Assembly: GCA_043803805.1 (NCBI GenBank)
Contig: JAZDJP010000040.1
Coordinates: forward strand, 1 to 23,350
DNA from: JAZDJP01 sp043803805
GTDB taxonomy: Bacteria > Planctomycetota > JAZDJP01
Direction of reading: 5' to 3'
Length of the DNA stretch: 23,350 nt
Shown here: positions 1-6,921 of the stretch, one piece after another
Position numbering within the stretch: position 1 is the stretch's first letter
How the letters are laid out: every line of letters begins with the position of its first letter
Position numbers and translations under genes: made by a program
Notes under the pieces: model-generated
The model's database searches: none
What the model was told of the DNA's origin: nothing
Seen by the model: the letters and a program-made list of their open reading frames with translations, nothing else

Positions 1-67
1 GTTTGGCGGTGTCCAACGCTTGGCGTGCGAGCGCTAAGGTTGACTTGGTGAAGGGAAGTCGAGGCAT
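1..67 (-). CDS. N-terminus of an unidentified protein, cut by the left window edge
   Basis: Reading leftward from an ATG at 65-67, the sequence encodes about 22 residues (MPRLPFTKSTLALARQALDT and on) before the window ends. The start is supported by AGGAG (complement of 75-79) seven bases upstream of the ATG. The spacing is ideal, although the site lies inside a strong hairpin (67-105). The short sequence is loosely reminiscent of the N-terminus of V-type ATP synthase subunit D, but 22 residues are too few to name a family. It lies downstream of the ECF sigma factor and kinase-tail remnant on the same strand, separated by an octamer array, so it may be a separate unit. Confidence 0.45.
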   Translation of the reverse strand, partial: MPRLPFTKSTLALARQALDTAK

Positions 68-105
68 GGACGATCTCCTATAGTTGTCTCTATAAAGATC
101 GTCCA
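67..105 (-). promoter_or_regulatory. Hairpin covering the ribosome-binding site and start codon of the left-edge gene
   Basis: The segment folds into a 10-bp perfect outer stem (67-76 with 96-105), a small internal loop, and a 5-bp inner stem (79-83 with 90-94) closing a 6-base loop. On the minus strand the 3' arm ends on the A of the ATG, and the AGGAG lies across the inner end of that arm. In the folded mRNA the ribosome site would be largely hidden. This suggests translational control such as a thermometer, attenuator or protein-binding leader. A DNA operator or remnant palindromic element is the alternative. Confidence 0.5.
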
Positions 106-184
106 ATTTGCCTGTTGTCGGGAGGGGTTTTCAACGGAGCAGGCATTCGGCATTTCATGATCCCTATTCCCCCATTCCCTCCCC

Positions 185-253
185 GACTCCCAGACTCCGA
201 GACTCTTGGACTCCAAGACTCGGAGACTCTCTGACTCGCCGACTCGCTGACTT
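185..253 (-). repeat. Octamer array 1, (GACTCNNN)x8 plus a partial unit
   Basis: GACTC recurs at 185, 193, 201, 209, 217, 225, 233 and 241 with exact 8-base spacing, and a partial unit starts at 249. The three bases between copies vary (cca, cga, ttg, caa, gga, tct, gcc, gct). The array starts about 15 bases past the TAG of the minus-strand gene ending at 269, and reads GAGTC in the sense of that gene. Related arrays lie at 4799-4838, 7954-7991 and 8067-8095. It does not look coding. Confidence 0.85.
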
Positions 254-268
254 CCCATTCCACATTCA

Positions 269-845
269 TCATTTCCCCACGCCCACTCCCTTCCGGTACG
301 CCTCCCGCGCCCCGGCGGCGTCCCCGAGGAGTTCCCGGATCCGGCCAATTAAAATAAAACCCTCCGCATCCTCTCCCGCCCGGGCCATTTCCTCCCGGAG
401 CCGGGCATCGAGCGCCGCGAGGATCTTCCGATCGTCGTCGGTCACCGCCGGATCGCCGCGCATCCCCCGGGTGGCAAGGAACACCTCCACGTCCCGGCAG
501 GCCCGGTGCACCCCTTCCAGTTGCTCCAGCCGCGCCGCGCGTTCGAGCGTCCGCCAGAGCCGGGGGACAAACATCCCCGCCATGATCCCCGACGTGAGGA
601 GCACCGCCAGGGTGAACGCCGCCACGTCGCGGTTCCGGGTGAGGCGCTTGCGCAGAATGTACCACACCGACGGCGGCCGGGCGTGGATGGGCTCCCGCCG
701 GCAATTCCGGGGACACCATACTCAATTCGGATTCCGCCGCCTCCGGCGTCCCGGACGGGGCGACCGGGTTTGCCCCCGCCGCCCCCTCGCGCAGGAACCG
801 CGCGAGGGCTTCGGATGTCGAATAATTGAGCCGCGTGTCGGACAT
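269..845 (-). pseudogene. Kinase-less tail of a planctomycete-type Ser/Thr kinase, with a frameshift
   Basis: Translation can start at ATG 843-845 behind GGGGAG, giving MSDTRLNYSTSEALARFLRE. That frame then degenerates into Arg/Pro/Gly-rich sequence. A one-base shift near 710-724 joins a second frame reading CRREPIHARPPSVWYILRKR, a single membrane helix (AAFTLAVLLTSGIMAGMFVP) and a helical TPR-like end, stopping at 269. 'SxEALAxxL' followed by 'xEPIxARPPSxxYxLRKxxxRNR' is the pattern I know from the end of the kinase C-lobe and the juxtamembrane segment of planctomycete PknB-like kinases. The kinase domain itself is absent, since only 90 bases separate this start from the sigma-factor stop. 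Partnership with an ECF factor fits the known ECF-kinase pairs. It could be a decayed kinase, a kinase-less adaptor made by frameshifting, or an assembly error. Confidence 0.6.
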
Positions 846-935
846 GACATCACTCCCCGATTACGCCGATTCCCGAAACGATTACCCCGTCGGATTCCAT
901 TTTCCCCCGGCGCAATCGCCCTTCCGCCGGCGCCA

Positions 936-1682
936 TCACCCTCCCGAAAGCAACTCGTTCATCTCACGTTCCACGTCCTCATTGGAGTCTACGGACTCGC
1001 GCACCACCCGGCGAACCTCCCGCCGAAGTTCCCCCCGCACCTGGTGAAGGCCGTTGCGGACGTCGCTCTCGGAAATCCCCAGTTCCTTCGCCATCGCCGC
1101 GTAGGTCGCCGGCGAATCCCCCTCCGCGATCGCCCCGACAAACAACCGGAAAATCCCCCGATGCCGCCGCCGGCCCTCCCGCTCCAACGCCGCCGCGAGG
1201 CGCCCGCAGGCCGTCTCGAGAACCGTCCGGCGCCATTCCCGGTCGAAGGCCTCGTCGGGGGCCGGGGCATCCGGGTCCGCGACGAGGGGCTCGACCGCCT
1301 CCACGTCGAGCGCGGAGAATCCCCCGGCGGGCATTCGTTTTTGCGCCCGTCGGGCCCGCCAGACATCCGTCATGTAGTTCTTCAGCGCCGTACGCAGGTA
1401 GGCCCGGAAGGACCGGCACTCGGCGTCCACGGCGCGCGGGAACTCGTGCTCGAGGAGCCGGGCGAAAAAATCCTGGACGGCGTCCTTGGCGTCCTCCACG
1501 GACAGCCGCCACGTCCGGCGCAAATGAATGTACGCCGGCTTCCAGTAGGCCCCGATGAGCCGTTCGAGGGAGGCCCGGCGGGTGGCCGCCGTGCCGTCCC
1601 GGGCGCTCCGGATGGCGGTCCAGGGGGTGTCGGGGAATTCCCGCGCGTTCCCGCCGAGGGTGGTGTCCTTGGATATGGCCAT
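936..1682 (-). CDS. ECF-family RNA polymerase sigma factor
   Basis: The 248-residue protein directs RNA polymerase to a dedicated promoter set. Residues 39-110 look like sigma region 2 (AYWKPAYIHLRR, VEDAKDAVQDFFARLLE, then SFRAYLRTALKNYMTDVWRA). Residues 150-230 carry region 4 with a helix-turn-helix (AMAKELGISESDVRNGLHQV). The N-terminal 'FPDTPWTAIRSARDG' is typical of the large ECF groups in Planctomycetota, Verrucomicrobiota and Acidobacteriota. The acidic linker of about 40 residues between the two regions is longer than in short ECFs. The next gene on the strand looks like the tail of a Ser/Thr kinase, the usual partner of such ECFs in planctomycetes. No strong Shine-Dalgarno precedes the ATG at 1682, but a consensus -10 (TATAAT, complement of 1745-1750) does. 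Confidence 0.9.
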   Translation of the reverse strand: MAISKDTTLGGNAREFPDTPWTAIRSARDGTAATRRASLERLIGAYWKPAYIHLRRTWRLSVEDAKDAVQDFFARLLEHEFPRAVDAECRSFRAYLRTALKNYMTDVWRARRAQKRMPAGGFSALDVEAVEPLVADPDAPAPDEAFDREWRRTVLETACGRLAAALEREGRRRHRGIFRLFVGAIAEGDSPATYAAMAKELGISESDVRNGLHQVRGELRREVRRVVRESVDSNEDVEREMNELLSGG

Positions 1683-1723
1683 TTTCCGTAAAGAAGGACG
1701 AGAAATCCCTCCCGCTGTTTATC

Positions 1724-1776
1724 TGGAAATCCCCCGCCGGAAGGATTATACTCCGATTCCGGGATTTTCGAAAATC
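1724..1776. promoter_or_regulatory. Divergent promoter region with overlapping -10 boxes and a 14-bp palindrome
   Basis: On the minus strand TATAAT (complement of 1745-1750) is a perfect -10 for the sigma-factor gene; its -35 is weak. On the plus strand TGGAAA (1724-1729), 17 bases and TATACT (1747-1752) form a plausible promoter for the carbonic anhydrase operon. The two -10 boxes share four bases, so both promoters could not be occupied at once. GATTTTCGAAAATC (1763-1776) is a perfect palindrome just past the plus start and over the minus -35, the position expected for an operator. Confidence 0.5.
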
Positions 1777-1820
1777 TTTAAAACGGACGATTGGTTTTCC
1801 CGTCAGGACCGGTGGAGGCG

Positions 1821-2636
1821 ATGCGCATCATGCGGCTACTCGATACCATCCTCGAACGAAACCGGACCGGAGGAACGGCCCCCCTCCCGGCGGGCGCCGG
1901 CCCCCTGGTCATTCTCTCCTGCATTGACCCGCGCCTGAACGACACCCTTCCCCGCGCCCTGGGCCTGGACGGGGAGGCATTCGTGTGGCTCAGGAACGCC
2001 GGGAACATCGTCACGGGACCGATGTCGAGCACCCTCCGGTCGCTCGCCCTCGCCTGCGCCGTGAAGGGCGGGAAGGAGATCGCCGTCGTCGGCCACACCG
2101 AATGCCGGGTGGCCAAAACCAGCGTCATGGCCCTCATGGACCGGTTCGGGACGCTGGGCATTCCCCGGACGAAACTCCCGGACGACCTCGTGACGTTCTT
2201 CGGCCTGTTCACCAGCGAACGCCAGAACGTCATCACCGCGGCGAAGACCATCCGCCAGAGCCCCCTCATCGGGACGAAAATTCCGGTCCACGGGCTTCTG
2301 CTGGACATCACGAGCAATCGCATCGAGTGGCTCGTGAACGGCTACGACGCGGCGTCCGCGACGGCGGTGTCCGTCGCCGCGACGGCGCCACCCGGGCCGC
2401 CACCCCTTCCCCGCACCGATGCCGAGACTGCGCCGATTGAAATGAAACCCGAAGAGGTGTTCCGTGTCGTCATGAAAGAGAAATTCAAGAACTCGGAGCA
2501 AGGTCTTTCCCCGAAGGAATATCTCCATCGGGTTGAAAAAAGCGGTTACAACGCGGGGAAGATCCCGGACAAGGGCGCACGGAACCCGAAAGGCAATAAA
2601 ACGCCCAACGGGATCGGCGCCGCACCCGGTCAATAG
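1821..2636 (+). CDS. Beta-class carbonic anhydrase with a C-terminal extension
   Basis: Beta-carbonic anhydrases interconvert CO2 and bicarbonate on zinc. The protein shows both signature motifs: SCIDPRLND (Cys34, Asp36, Arg38) and VGHTEC (His92, Cys95), giving the Cys-His-Cys zinc site and the Asp-Arg dyad. The catalytic part is about 175 residues, like the short clades. It is followed by a Pro/Ala linker and about 60 residues of basic sequence that I do not recognise (EVFRVVMKEKFKNSEQGLSP and on). The ATG at 1821 is taken; an in-frame ATG at 1830 has better spacing to GGAGG (1814-1818), and a TTG at 1791 is possible but less likely. The stop lies 9 bases before the NfeD-like gene, whose Shine-Dalgarno overlaps it, so the genes are probably co-translated. 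Confidence 0.88.
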   Translation: MRIMRLLDTILERNRTGGTAPLPAGAGPLVILSCIDPRLNDTLPRALGLDGEAFVWLRNAGNIVTGPMSSTLRSLALACAVKGGKEIAVVGHTECRVAKTSVMALMDRFGTLGIPRTKLPDDLVTFFGLFTSERQNVITAAKTIRQSPLIGTKIPVHGLLLDITSNRIEWLVNGYDAASATAVSVAATAPPGPPPLPRTDAETAPIEMKPEEVFRVVMKEKFKNSEQGLSPKEYLHRVEKSGYNAGKIPDKGARNPKGNKTPNGIGAAPGQ

Positions 2637-2645
2637 GAGGACATC

Positions 2646-3215
2646 ATGGAATGGCTCTACCTGTTTTTACTGCTCATCGGCCTGTTTTATGCGTTGATCG
2701 TCGGCGTCACCGGCGGCGTTTTCGGCGGCGACCACGGCGTCGGGATGGATGTGGATCACGACATCAGCGGCCATGTGGACACCGCGGCCGGGGCCGACCA
2801 CGGAACGGTGCACTTCTCCCCGTTCAGCCCGGTCATCCTTTCCATGTTTGTCGGCAGTTTCGGCGCGGCGGGGCTGATCGCCCAGAGATTCGTTTCCCCG
2901 TCCCTTCCCGTCCATCTCGCCATCGCGACGGGATCGGGAATTTTCATCGCGGCGCTGACCATGATCGTCTTCGGCAAACTCTTCAGCGTCACCCAGTCCT
3001 CCAGCCACTCCCGCCCCGGGGACCTCGTCAACCTGGAGGCCGAGGTGCTCACTCCCATCCCGGAGAATGGCCTGGGGAAGATCGCCTACGCCATCCGCGG
3101 GACGCGCCTCACGGCCTCGGCGCGATCGGAAAGCGGGAAGGCCATCCCCGCCAACGCGAGCGTGAAGGTCAAAAAAATCGCCGGCGACATCTTTTTCGTG
3201 GAATTGGTTTCGTGA
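2646..3215 (+). CDS. NfeD/YuaF-like membrane protein, partner of flotillin
   Basis: The 189-residue protein has a membrane helix at 3-22, a His/Asp-rich loop at 29-56 (DHGVGMDVDHDISGH), two further helices at about 60-80 and 88-112, and a soluble C-terminal part (about 123-188) with the beta-rich pattern of the NfeD OB-fold (PGDLVNLEAEVLTPIPENG, then VKVKKIAGDIFFVELV). NfeD1b/YuaF proteins are known partners of flotillins and are usually encoded directly before them, as here. The His/Asp loop could bind metal but occurs in relatives and may only be a linker. The Shine-Dalgarno (TAGGAGG) overlaps the stop of the carbonic anhydrase gene. Confidence 0.88.
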   Translation: MEWLYLFLLLIGLFYALIVGVTGGVFGGDHGVGMDVDHDISGHVDTAAGADHGTVHFSPFSPVILSMFVGSFGAAGLIAQRFVSPSLPVHLAIATGSGIFIAALTMIVFGKLFSVTQSSSHSRPGDLVNLEAEVLTPIPENGLGKIAYAIRGTRLTASARSESGKAIPANASVKVKKIAGDIFFVELVS

Positions 3216-3241
3216 TGAAAATTTTATAAGGAGACATGTCC

Positions 3242-4720
3242 ATGGGTCCCATCCCTTTCCTGCCGCTGGCGGAAATTTCCGGCGGCCACGTGGTGCTGGC
3301 CGCCCTCGCGGTGGTCGTCATCTTCTTCATCCTCATGACGGTCCTCCTCAAACGCTACATCAAGGTGGGACCGAATGAGGCCCTCATCATCTCGGGCCGC
3401 AAGCACACCTACTCCGGCCACAAGGGGGAGGATATCGCCGTCGGCTTCCGGATCGTGAAGGGCGGCGGGACGTTCGTCTGGCCCTTCATCGAAAAGGTGG
3501 ACATCCTCTCGATGGAACTCCTCACCCTCGACGTCAAACTCGAGGACGTGTACACCATCACGGGAGTCCCGGTGTACGTGGACGGCGTGGCCCAGATCAA
3601 GGTCAAGGGGGACGAAATCTCCATCGCGACCGCGTCGGAACAATTCCTTGGCAAAGACCAGGGCGAGATCATGCAGATCGCCCTCCAGACGGTGGAGGGG
3701 CATCTCCGGGCCATCGTCGGGACGCTGACCGTCGAGGAAATTTACAAGAACAGGGAAATGTTCTCCCAGAAGGTCCAGGAGGTGGCCGCCGGGGACCTCG
3801 CCAACATGGGGCTCACGGTGGTGTCGTTCACGCTGCGCGAGATCAAGGACAAACAGGGGTACCTCGACGCCTTGGGCCGGCCGCGCATCGCCCAGGTGAA
3901 GCGCGACGCGACCATCGCGGAGGCCGAGGCCTCGCGGGACGCCACCATCAAGAGCGCGCAGGCCAACCAGGAGGCCCAGCAGGCCAAGTTCGGGGCCGAG
4001 ACCAGGATCGCCGAGGCCAACCAGAGTTACGAGGTGAAAAAGGCCGAATATCAGGTCAACATCAACTGCCGGAAGGCCGATTCTGACCTGGCCTATGATT
4101 TGGAACGGTACAAGGTCGCCCAGCAGGTCAAGGCGGAGGAGATCAAAGTCCAGGTGATCGAACGCGAGCAGATGATTGACATCCAGGAGAAGGAAATCTC
4201 CCGGAGGCAAAAAGAACTGGAAGCGACCATCCAGAAGCCCGCCGACGCCGAGCGGTACAAGATCGAGACGCTGGCCAACGCCCAGCGCTTCAAGTACCAA
4301 ACGGAAGCGGAAGGGCAGGCCCTGGCGACGAAGTCCATCGGGTTCGCCGAGGCCGACGCCTCCCGGGCCAAGGGCATCGCCGTCGCCGATGTCATCAAGG
4401 CCCAGGGGTTCTCGGAGGCCGAGGCGATGACGAAGAAGGCCGACGCCTGGAAGTGCTACAACGAGGCGGCGCTCGCGCAAATTATTGTGGAGAAACTCCC
4501 GGAGATCGTCCGGGCCGCCGCGGAACCCCTGGCGAAGACGGAAAAGATGATCGTCATCAACGCCGGGAGCGAAGGCGGCGGGGCGTCCAAGATCACCAAG
4601 GACGTCACCACCATCGTCAGCCAGGTGCCGCCGATCATCGAGGCGCTGACGGGCCTGAAACTCGAGGACCTCATCGCCAGACTGCCGGGGATGGGAAAGA
4701 AGGATGGGGAAAAGAAGTAG
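3242..4720 (+). CDS. floT: Flotillin (SPFH-domain membrane scaffold)
   Basis: Flotillins oligomerise at the inner membrane and organise microdomains. The protein has an N-terminal membrane helix (about 16-36), an SPFH domain (about 38-210; GPNEALIISGRK, FVWPFIEKVDILSMELLTLD, GDLANMGLTVVSFTLREIKD) and a long Ala/Glu/Lys-rich coiled coil (about 215-420) with flotillin-type EA repeats, ending in a Gly/Lys tail. At 492 residues it matches the FloT/YuaG class rather than the shorter FloA class. ATG 3242 is chosen because AAGGAG (3228-3233) is 8 bases away; ATG 3236 in the same frame would leave only 2. It is the last gene of the carbonic anhydrase-NfeD-flotillin operon. The operon ends in repeats with no obvious hairpin-plus-T terminator. 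Confidence 0.95.
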   Translation: MGPIPFLPLAEISGGHVVLAALAVVVIFFILMTVLLKRYIKVGPNEALIISGRKHTYSGHKGEDIAVGFRIVKGGGTFVWPFIEKVDILSMELLTLDVKLEDVYTITGVPVYVDGVAQIKVKGDEISIATASEQFLGKDQGEIMQIALQTVEGHLRAIVGTLTVEEIYKNREMFSQKVQEVAAGDLANMGLTVVSFTLREIKDKQGYLDALGRPRIAQVKRDATIAEAEASRDATIKSAQANQEAQQAKFGAETRIAEANQSYEVKKAEYQVNINCRKADSDLAYDLERYKVAQQVKAEEIKVQVIEREQMIDIQEKEISRRQKELEATIQKPADAERYKIETLANAQRFKYQTEAEGQALATKSIGFAEADASRAKGIAVADVIKAQGFSEAEAMTKKADAWKCYNEAALAQIIVEKLPEIVRAAAEPLAKTEKMIVINAGSEGGGASKITKDVTTIVSQVPPIIEALTGLKLEDLIARLPGMGKKDGEKK

Positions 4721-4798
4721 TGCTGAGTACGAAGTTCTGAGTGCTGGGAACATCGTACAGGGGGGAGGGATAGTTGATAGTGAATAGTGGCCAGTAGG
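4721..4798 (+). repeat. Degenerate short tandem repeats after the flotillin stop
   Basis: Right after the flotillin TAG come CTGAGT-type copies (GTGCTGAGTAC and TTCTGAGTGCTGGG) and then a 7-base array TAGTTGA/TAGTGAA/TAGTGGC at 4771-4791, running into octamer array 2. This is intergenic low-complexity DNA with no supported ORF. The order of two repeat families followed by the octamer array suggests a composite post-gene element. Confidence 0.6.
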
Positions 4799-4838
4799 AA
4801 GTCGGCGAGTCCGCGAGTCGCCGAGTCGGAGAGTCGGC
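4799..4838 (+). repeat. Octamer array 2, (GAGTCNNN)x4 plus a degenerate first unit
   Basis: GAGTC occurs at 4807, 4815, 4823 and 4831, exactly 8 bases apart, preceded by an AAGTCGGC-type unit. It lies about 80 bases after the flotillin stop and reads GAGTC in the flotillin sense. The following AC-rich stretch, ending in TTTTCTGCGAG (about 4867-4877), resembles the middle of the 7954-8095 element, so the repeated unit may be longer than the array. Confidence 0.8.
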
Positions 4839-4950
4839 AACCTCTCCAACTCCTGAACTCACGAACTTTTCTGCGAGATGCGGACGACGAGGAACGAGCG
4901 ACGAATCGGGCCGGGACTGCCAACCGGCCCTTCTTCGTAACGTGGGCCCC

Positions 4951-5175
4951 ATGAACAAACACGATCCGATTGCCTTTGTCATCCACTTTTTCGGAGGGGC
5001 GATCCTCGGAGGAGGAATGGGGTTCATCCTCGCCTGGTTTGAAGTCTGGGCGAAATGGGTCCCCGGTTGGTTGCTCATCGTCGGAGGCGCGTCGTTTATC
5101 GGTTTCGCGGCAGGCCATGATCAGGAGGAATTTTGGAAGTCCCTGTGGTTGCCACGATGGTGGAGAGATTGGTAA
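4951..5175 (+). CDS. Small two-helix membrane protein of unknown function
   Basis: The 74-residue product (MNKHDPIAFVIHFFGGAILG at the start) has two likely membrane helices (about 8-31 and 38-57), the first Gly-rich (FFGGAILGGGMGF), and a charged Trp-rich tail (EEFWKSLWLPRWWRDW). ATG 4951 is preferred over GTG 4942, but neither has a convincing Shine-Dalgarno. The alternating hydrophobic and glycine pattern and aromatic tail look like a real protein, but I do not recognise a family. It follows the repeats after the flotillin gene and may have its own promoter. Confidence 0.55.
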   Translation: MNKHDPIAFVIHFFGGAILGGGMGFILAWFEVWAKWVPGWLLIVGGASFIGFAAGHDQEEFWKSLWLPRWWRDW

Positions 5176-5400
5176 TTGTCAGGATGATCTGAAGTGGGTT
5201 ATCGATCCCCCAATTCCGAATCATTCGACAATTGATCGGCGAATCCGTCGTGAGCCCCGACCTTCCGCTTTCCCGCCCGTGGTGCTACCTCACCCCAACG
5301 ATTGTCCTGGCGGCGTTGGTCGCACTGGTGCTGACGTGAGGATGATTCGATTACCGGGACCGATGACGAAAATCACCCGCGCGCGGACGGACGGGGGCGA
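5176..5400. other. Intergenic segment with one possible 29-residue membrane peptide (5250-5339, plus)
   Basis: Between the small membrane protein and the convergent DUF4405-like gene I see no recognisable gene. A GTG at 5250 opens a 29-codon frame ending TGA at 5339: eleven polar residues, then one hydrophobic helix (YLTPTIVLAALVALVLT). It has no clear Shine-Dalgarno, so its reality is doubtful. No terminator hairpin was found. Confidence 0.3.
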
Positions 5401-5622
5401 TCATCCCGCCGGCCGGCGCCTCCGGAAACTGGCCGCGATCCACCCCCGGTTCAAAATCACATGAAGGACGATGCCGACGATCAACACCGTCCCGCCCCCC
5501 TCGTGCGCCGCCTCGAAAACATCCCGGGGCAGATTGTCCGCCAAATACCCCGACAGCGCCTGCGTCACGGTGAGCAGGGCCAGCGCCGGGTTCAGGATTT
5601 TCAGCATTGTGGCTGTGGTCAT
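5401..5622 (-). CDS. Small DUF4405-like membrane protein
   Basis: The 73-residue protein starts at ATG 5622, seven bases after GGGAGG. It has two membrane helices: MLKILNPALALLTVTQALSG, then after AAHEGGG the segment TVLIVGIVLHVILN followed by RGWIAASFRRRR. The layout 'LNPxLxLLxxxQxxSGxLxDxLPxxVFExxHxGGG...LHxxLNxxWI' is that of small DUF4405/cytochrome b561-like proteins, in which the two His (in AHEGG and LHVIL) could bind heme. A longer upstream frame runs into the 5643-5667 palindrome and is not believed. It lies downstream of the ankyrin gene with the palindrome between them. Confidence 0.65.
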   Translation of the reverse strand: MTTATMLKILNPALALLTVTQALSGYLADNLPRDVFEAAHEGGGTVLIVGIVLHVILNRGWIAASFRRRRPAG

Positions 5623-5642
5623 GATTTCCCTCCCAACAATGC

Positions 5643-5667
5643 AGGGGCGGGTTTGAAACCCGCCCCT
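5643..5667. repeat. Palindromic element copy 1; supplies the ankyrin gene's stop codon
   Basis: AGGGGCGGGTTT, one base, and AAACCCGCCCCT form perfect 12-bp arms. The right end carries the TAG stop (5666-5668, minus strand) of the ankyrin gene, and the element fills the gap to the DUF4405-like gene. The same sequence, with longer arms, recurs at 11712-11740 and a variant at 6874-6901. It may act as a terminator or mRNA-stabilising hairpin, but no T-run follows. Confidence 0.85.
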
Positions 5668-6832
5668 ACTTCTCCAACATCCCGACAATCGCCGGATTCT
5701 TCATTTCCTTCGCCAGCTTCACCGCCGTCCTTCCCTGCATATCGCACAATTTTTTATCGGCTCCGTTTTTCAAAAGAAGTGCGACCATATCCCGGTTCCC
5801 CTCCCGCACGGCGATATGCAACGGCGTATCACCAGCGGAGTCCTTGAAACCAACCTCCTCTACTACTTCGTTGACACTCCGTTCGGCAATATCCAACCAC
5901 CCATGCCGAACCGCCTCGTGTAAAACCGTGGTTTTGCCGGATGGCGCCTTAATTTTCGGATGGTGGTTCAATAACACGTCCACGATGCGCCGATTCCCTT
6001 GAACGGACGCCATCAGGAGCGGCGTGAGTCCATTCCGGGAGGTCGCATTCACATCCACATTCTGTGATAACAGGTACTGGACGGAATCCAAATCCTCCAT
6101 GACAATCGCCACGTGCAAGGGGCGATATCCCTCCTCCCCCAAGGCCTCCGGGGATTTTTTCATGAAGTCCTTGCGATTCTCCATCCCAAGCGCCAGGGCG
6201 ACATGAACATCCGGACGCGCCCCGCGACTGACCAGAAATTCCAATATGGACTTGAGAGACTCCGCCTCCGTCAATCGTTCCTGTAACCATCGGGGAAGAT
6301 TCTCCCGTCCGACCTTCATCTCATCCATGATCTTCGGCATCACCCTGACAAAGCACGTCGAAGCTGCGTAATGAACTGCCGCGCTATTCGCCAGAGATAT
6401 GCCATGTCTGTCCATCTCATTAACATCCGCCCCGTGCCGGATCATCAACTCCACCATTTTGCGCGTGCCGGAAAGGACAGCACTGCGCATGGCCGAACCA
6501 AACGACTTGTCCCGCAAATCCGCCCCTTGGGAAATCAGCAACTCCGCGACTTCAGCATTGTCAGCGAGCATCGCCCAAAAAAGCAACGGGAACCCGTTTT
6601 CATCCCGTTCATTGATGAGGTCCGGATTATTTCGAATCAACTCCTTCAATCGAAGTATGTCATTCTTCTTCACAGCCTCCGCCATCTTCTGCACCGTCAC
6701 CATCCGGTCCATTTTCCGAATATCGTCCTGTTTTTTCCAATGTTGATACATCCAACAAACGGCGCATATCCCCATCAGCACCAGCAACAGGCACAACCGA
6801 AGCCGACGATAAAATTCAACGGTCGTAATCAT
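5666..6832 (-). CDS. Membrane-anchored ankyrin-repeat protein
   Basis: The 388-residue protein has an N-terminal membrane helix (about 12-28, LRLCLLLVLMGICAVCWMYQ) with no obvious cleavage site, then ankyrin repeats to the C-terminus. Clear units lie near 47-76, 79-108, 112-141, 235-265, 267-294, 300-330 and 333-388 (GDTPLHIAVREGNRDMVALL is a textbook copy). An atypical helical stretch (about 155-230) splits the repeats into two blocks. Ankyrin repeats bind proteins; the partner is unknown. Codon use looks more AT-rich than in the flanking genes, hinting at transfer. ATG 6832 follows a modest GGGGAAG. The reading frame ends inside palindromic element copy 1, so the last codons may have been reshaped by its insertion. 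Confidence 0.88.
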   Translation of the reverse strand: MITTVEFYRRLRLCLLLVLMGICAVCWMYQHWKKQDDIRKMDRMVTVQKMAEAVKKNDILRLKELIRNNPDLINERDENGFPLLFWAMLADNAEVAELLISQGADLRDKSFGSAMRSAVLSGTRKMVELMIRHGADVNEMDRHGISLANSAAVHYAASTCFVRVMPKIMDEMKVGRENLPRWLQERLTEAESLKSILEFLVSRGARPDVHVALALGMENRKDFMKKSPEALGEEGYRPLHVAIVMEDLDSVQYLLSQNVDVNATSRNGLTPLLMASVQGNRRIVDVLLNHHPKIKAPSGKTTVLHEAVRHGWLDIAERSVNEVVEEVGFKDSAGDTPLHIAVREGNRDMVALLLKNGADKKLCDMQGRTAVKLAKEMKNPAIVGMLEK

Positions 6833-6873
6833 GCTCTTCCCCAGGCGAATTCATTTCCTTCCGCAATCCACAT

Positions 6874-6901
6874 GTAGGGGCACGTTGCAACGTGCCCCTA
6901 C
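6874..6901. repeat. Palindromic element copy 2 (variant core)
   Basis: GTAGGGGCACGTTG and CAACGTGCCCCTAC form perfect 14-bp arms with no loop. It has the same GTAGGGGC ends as copies 1 and 3 but a different core. It sits 20 bases after the stop of the thymidylate synthase gene and about 40 bases before the ankyrin start, between two genes on the minus strand. Confidence 0.85.
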
Positions 6902-6921
6902 GAATCCGGATGATTTCCGAA

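Noticed and set aside
108..1691. A 527-codon plus-strand open frame opposite the ECF sigma factor and kinase tail
   Set aside because: It is antisense to a clear sigma factor, rich in Arg/Pro, and partly made of the octamer array; high GC keeps the opposite strand open.
3224..4849. A 541-codon minus-strand open frame opposite the flotillin gene
   Set aside because: Shadow of the flotillin coding sequence; low-complexity His/Asp/Leu-rich translation, no domains, and it begins inside repeats.
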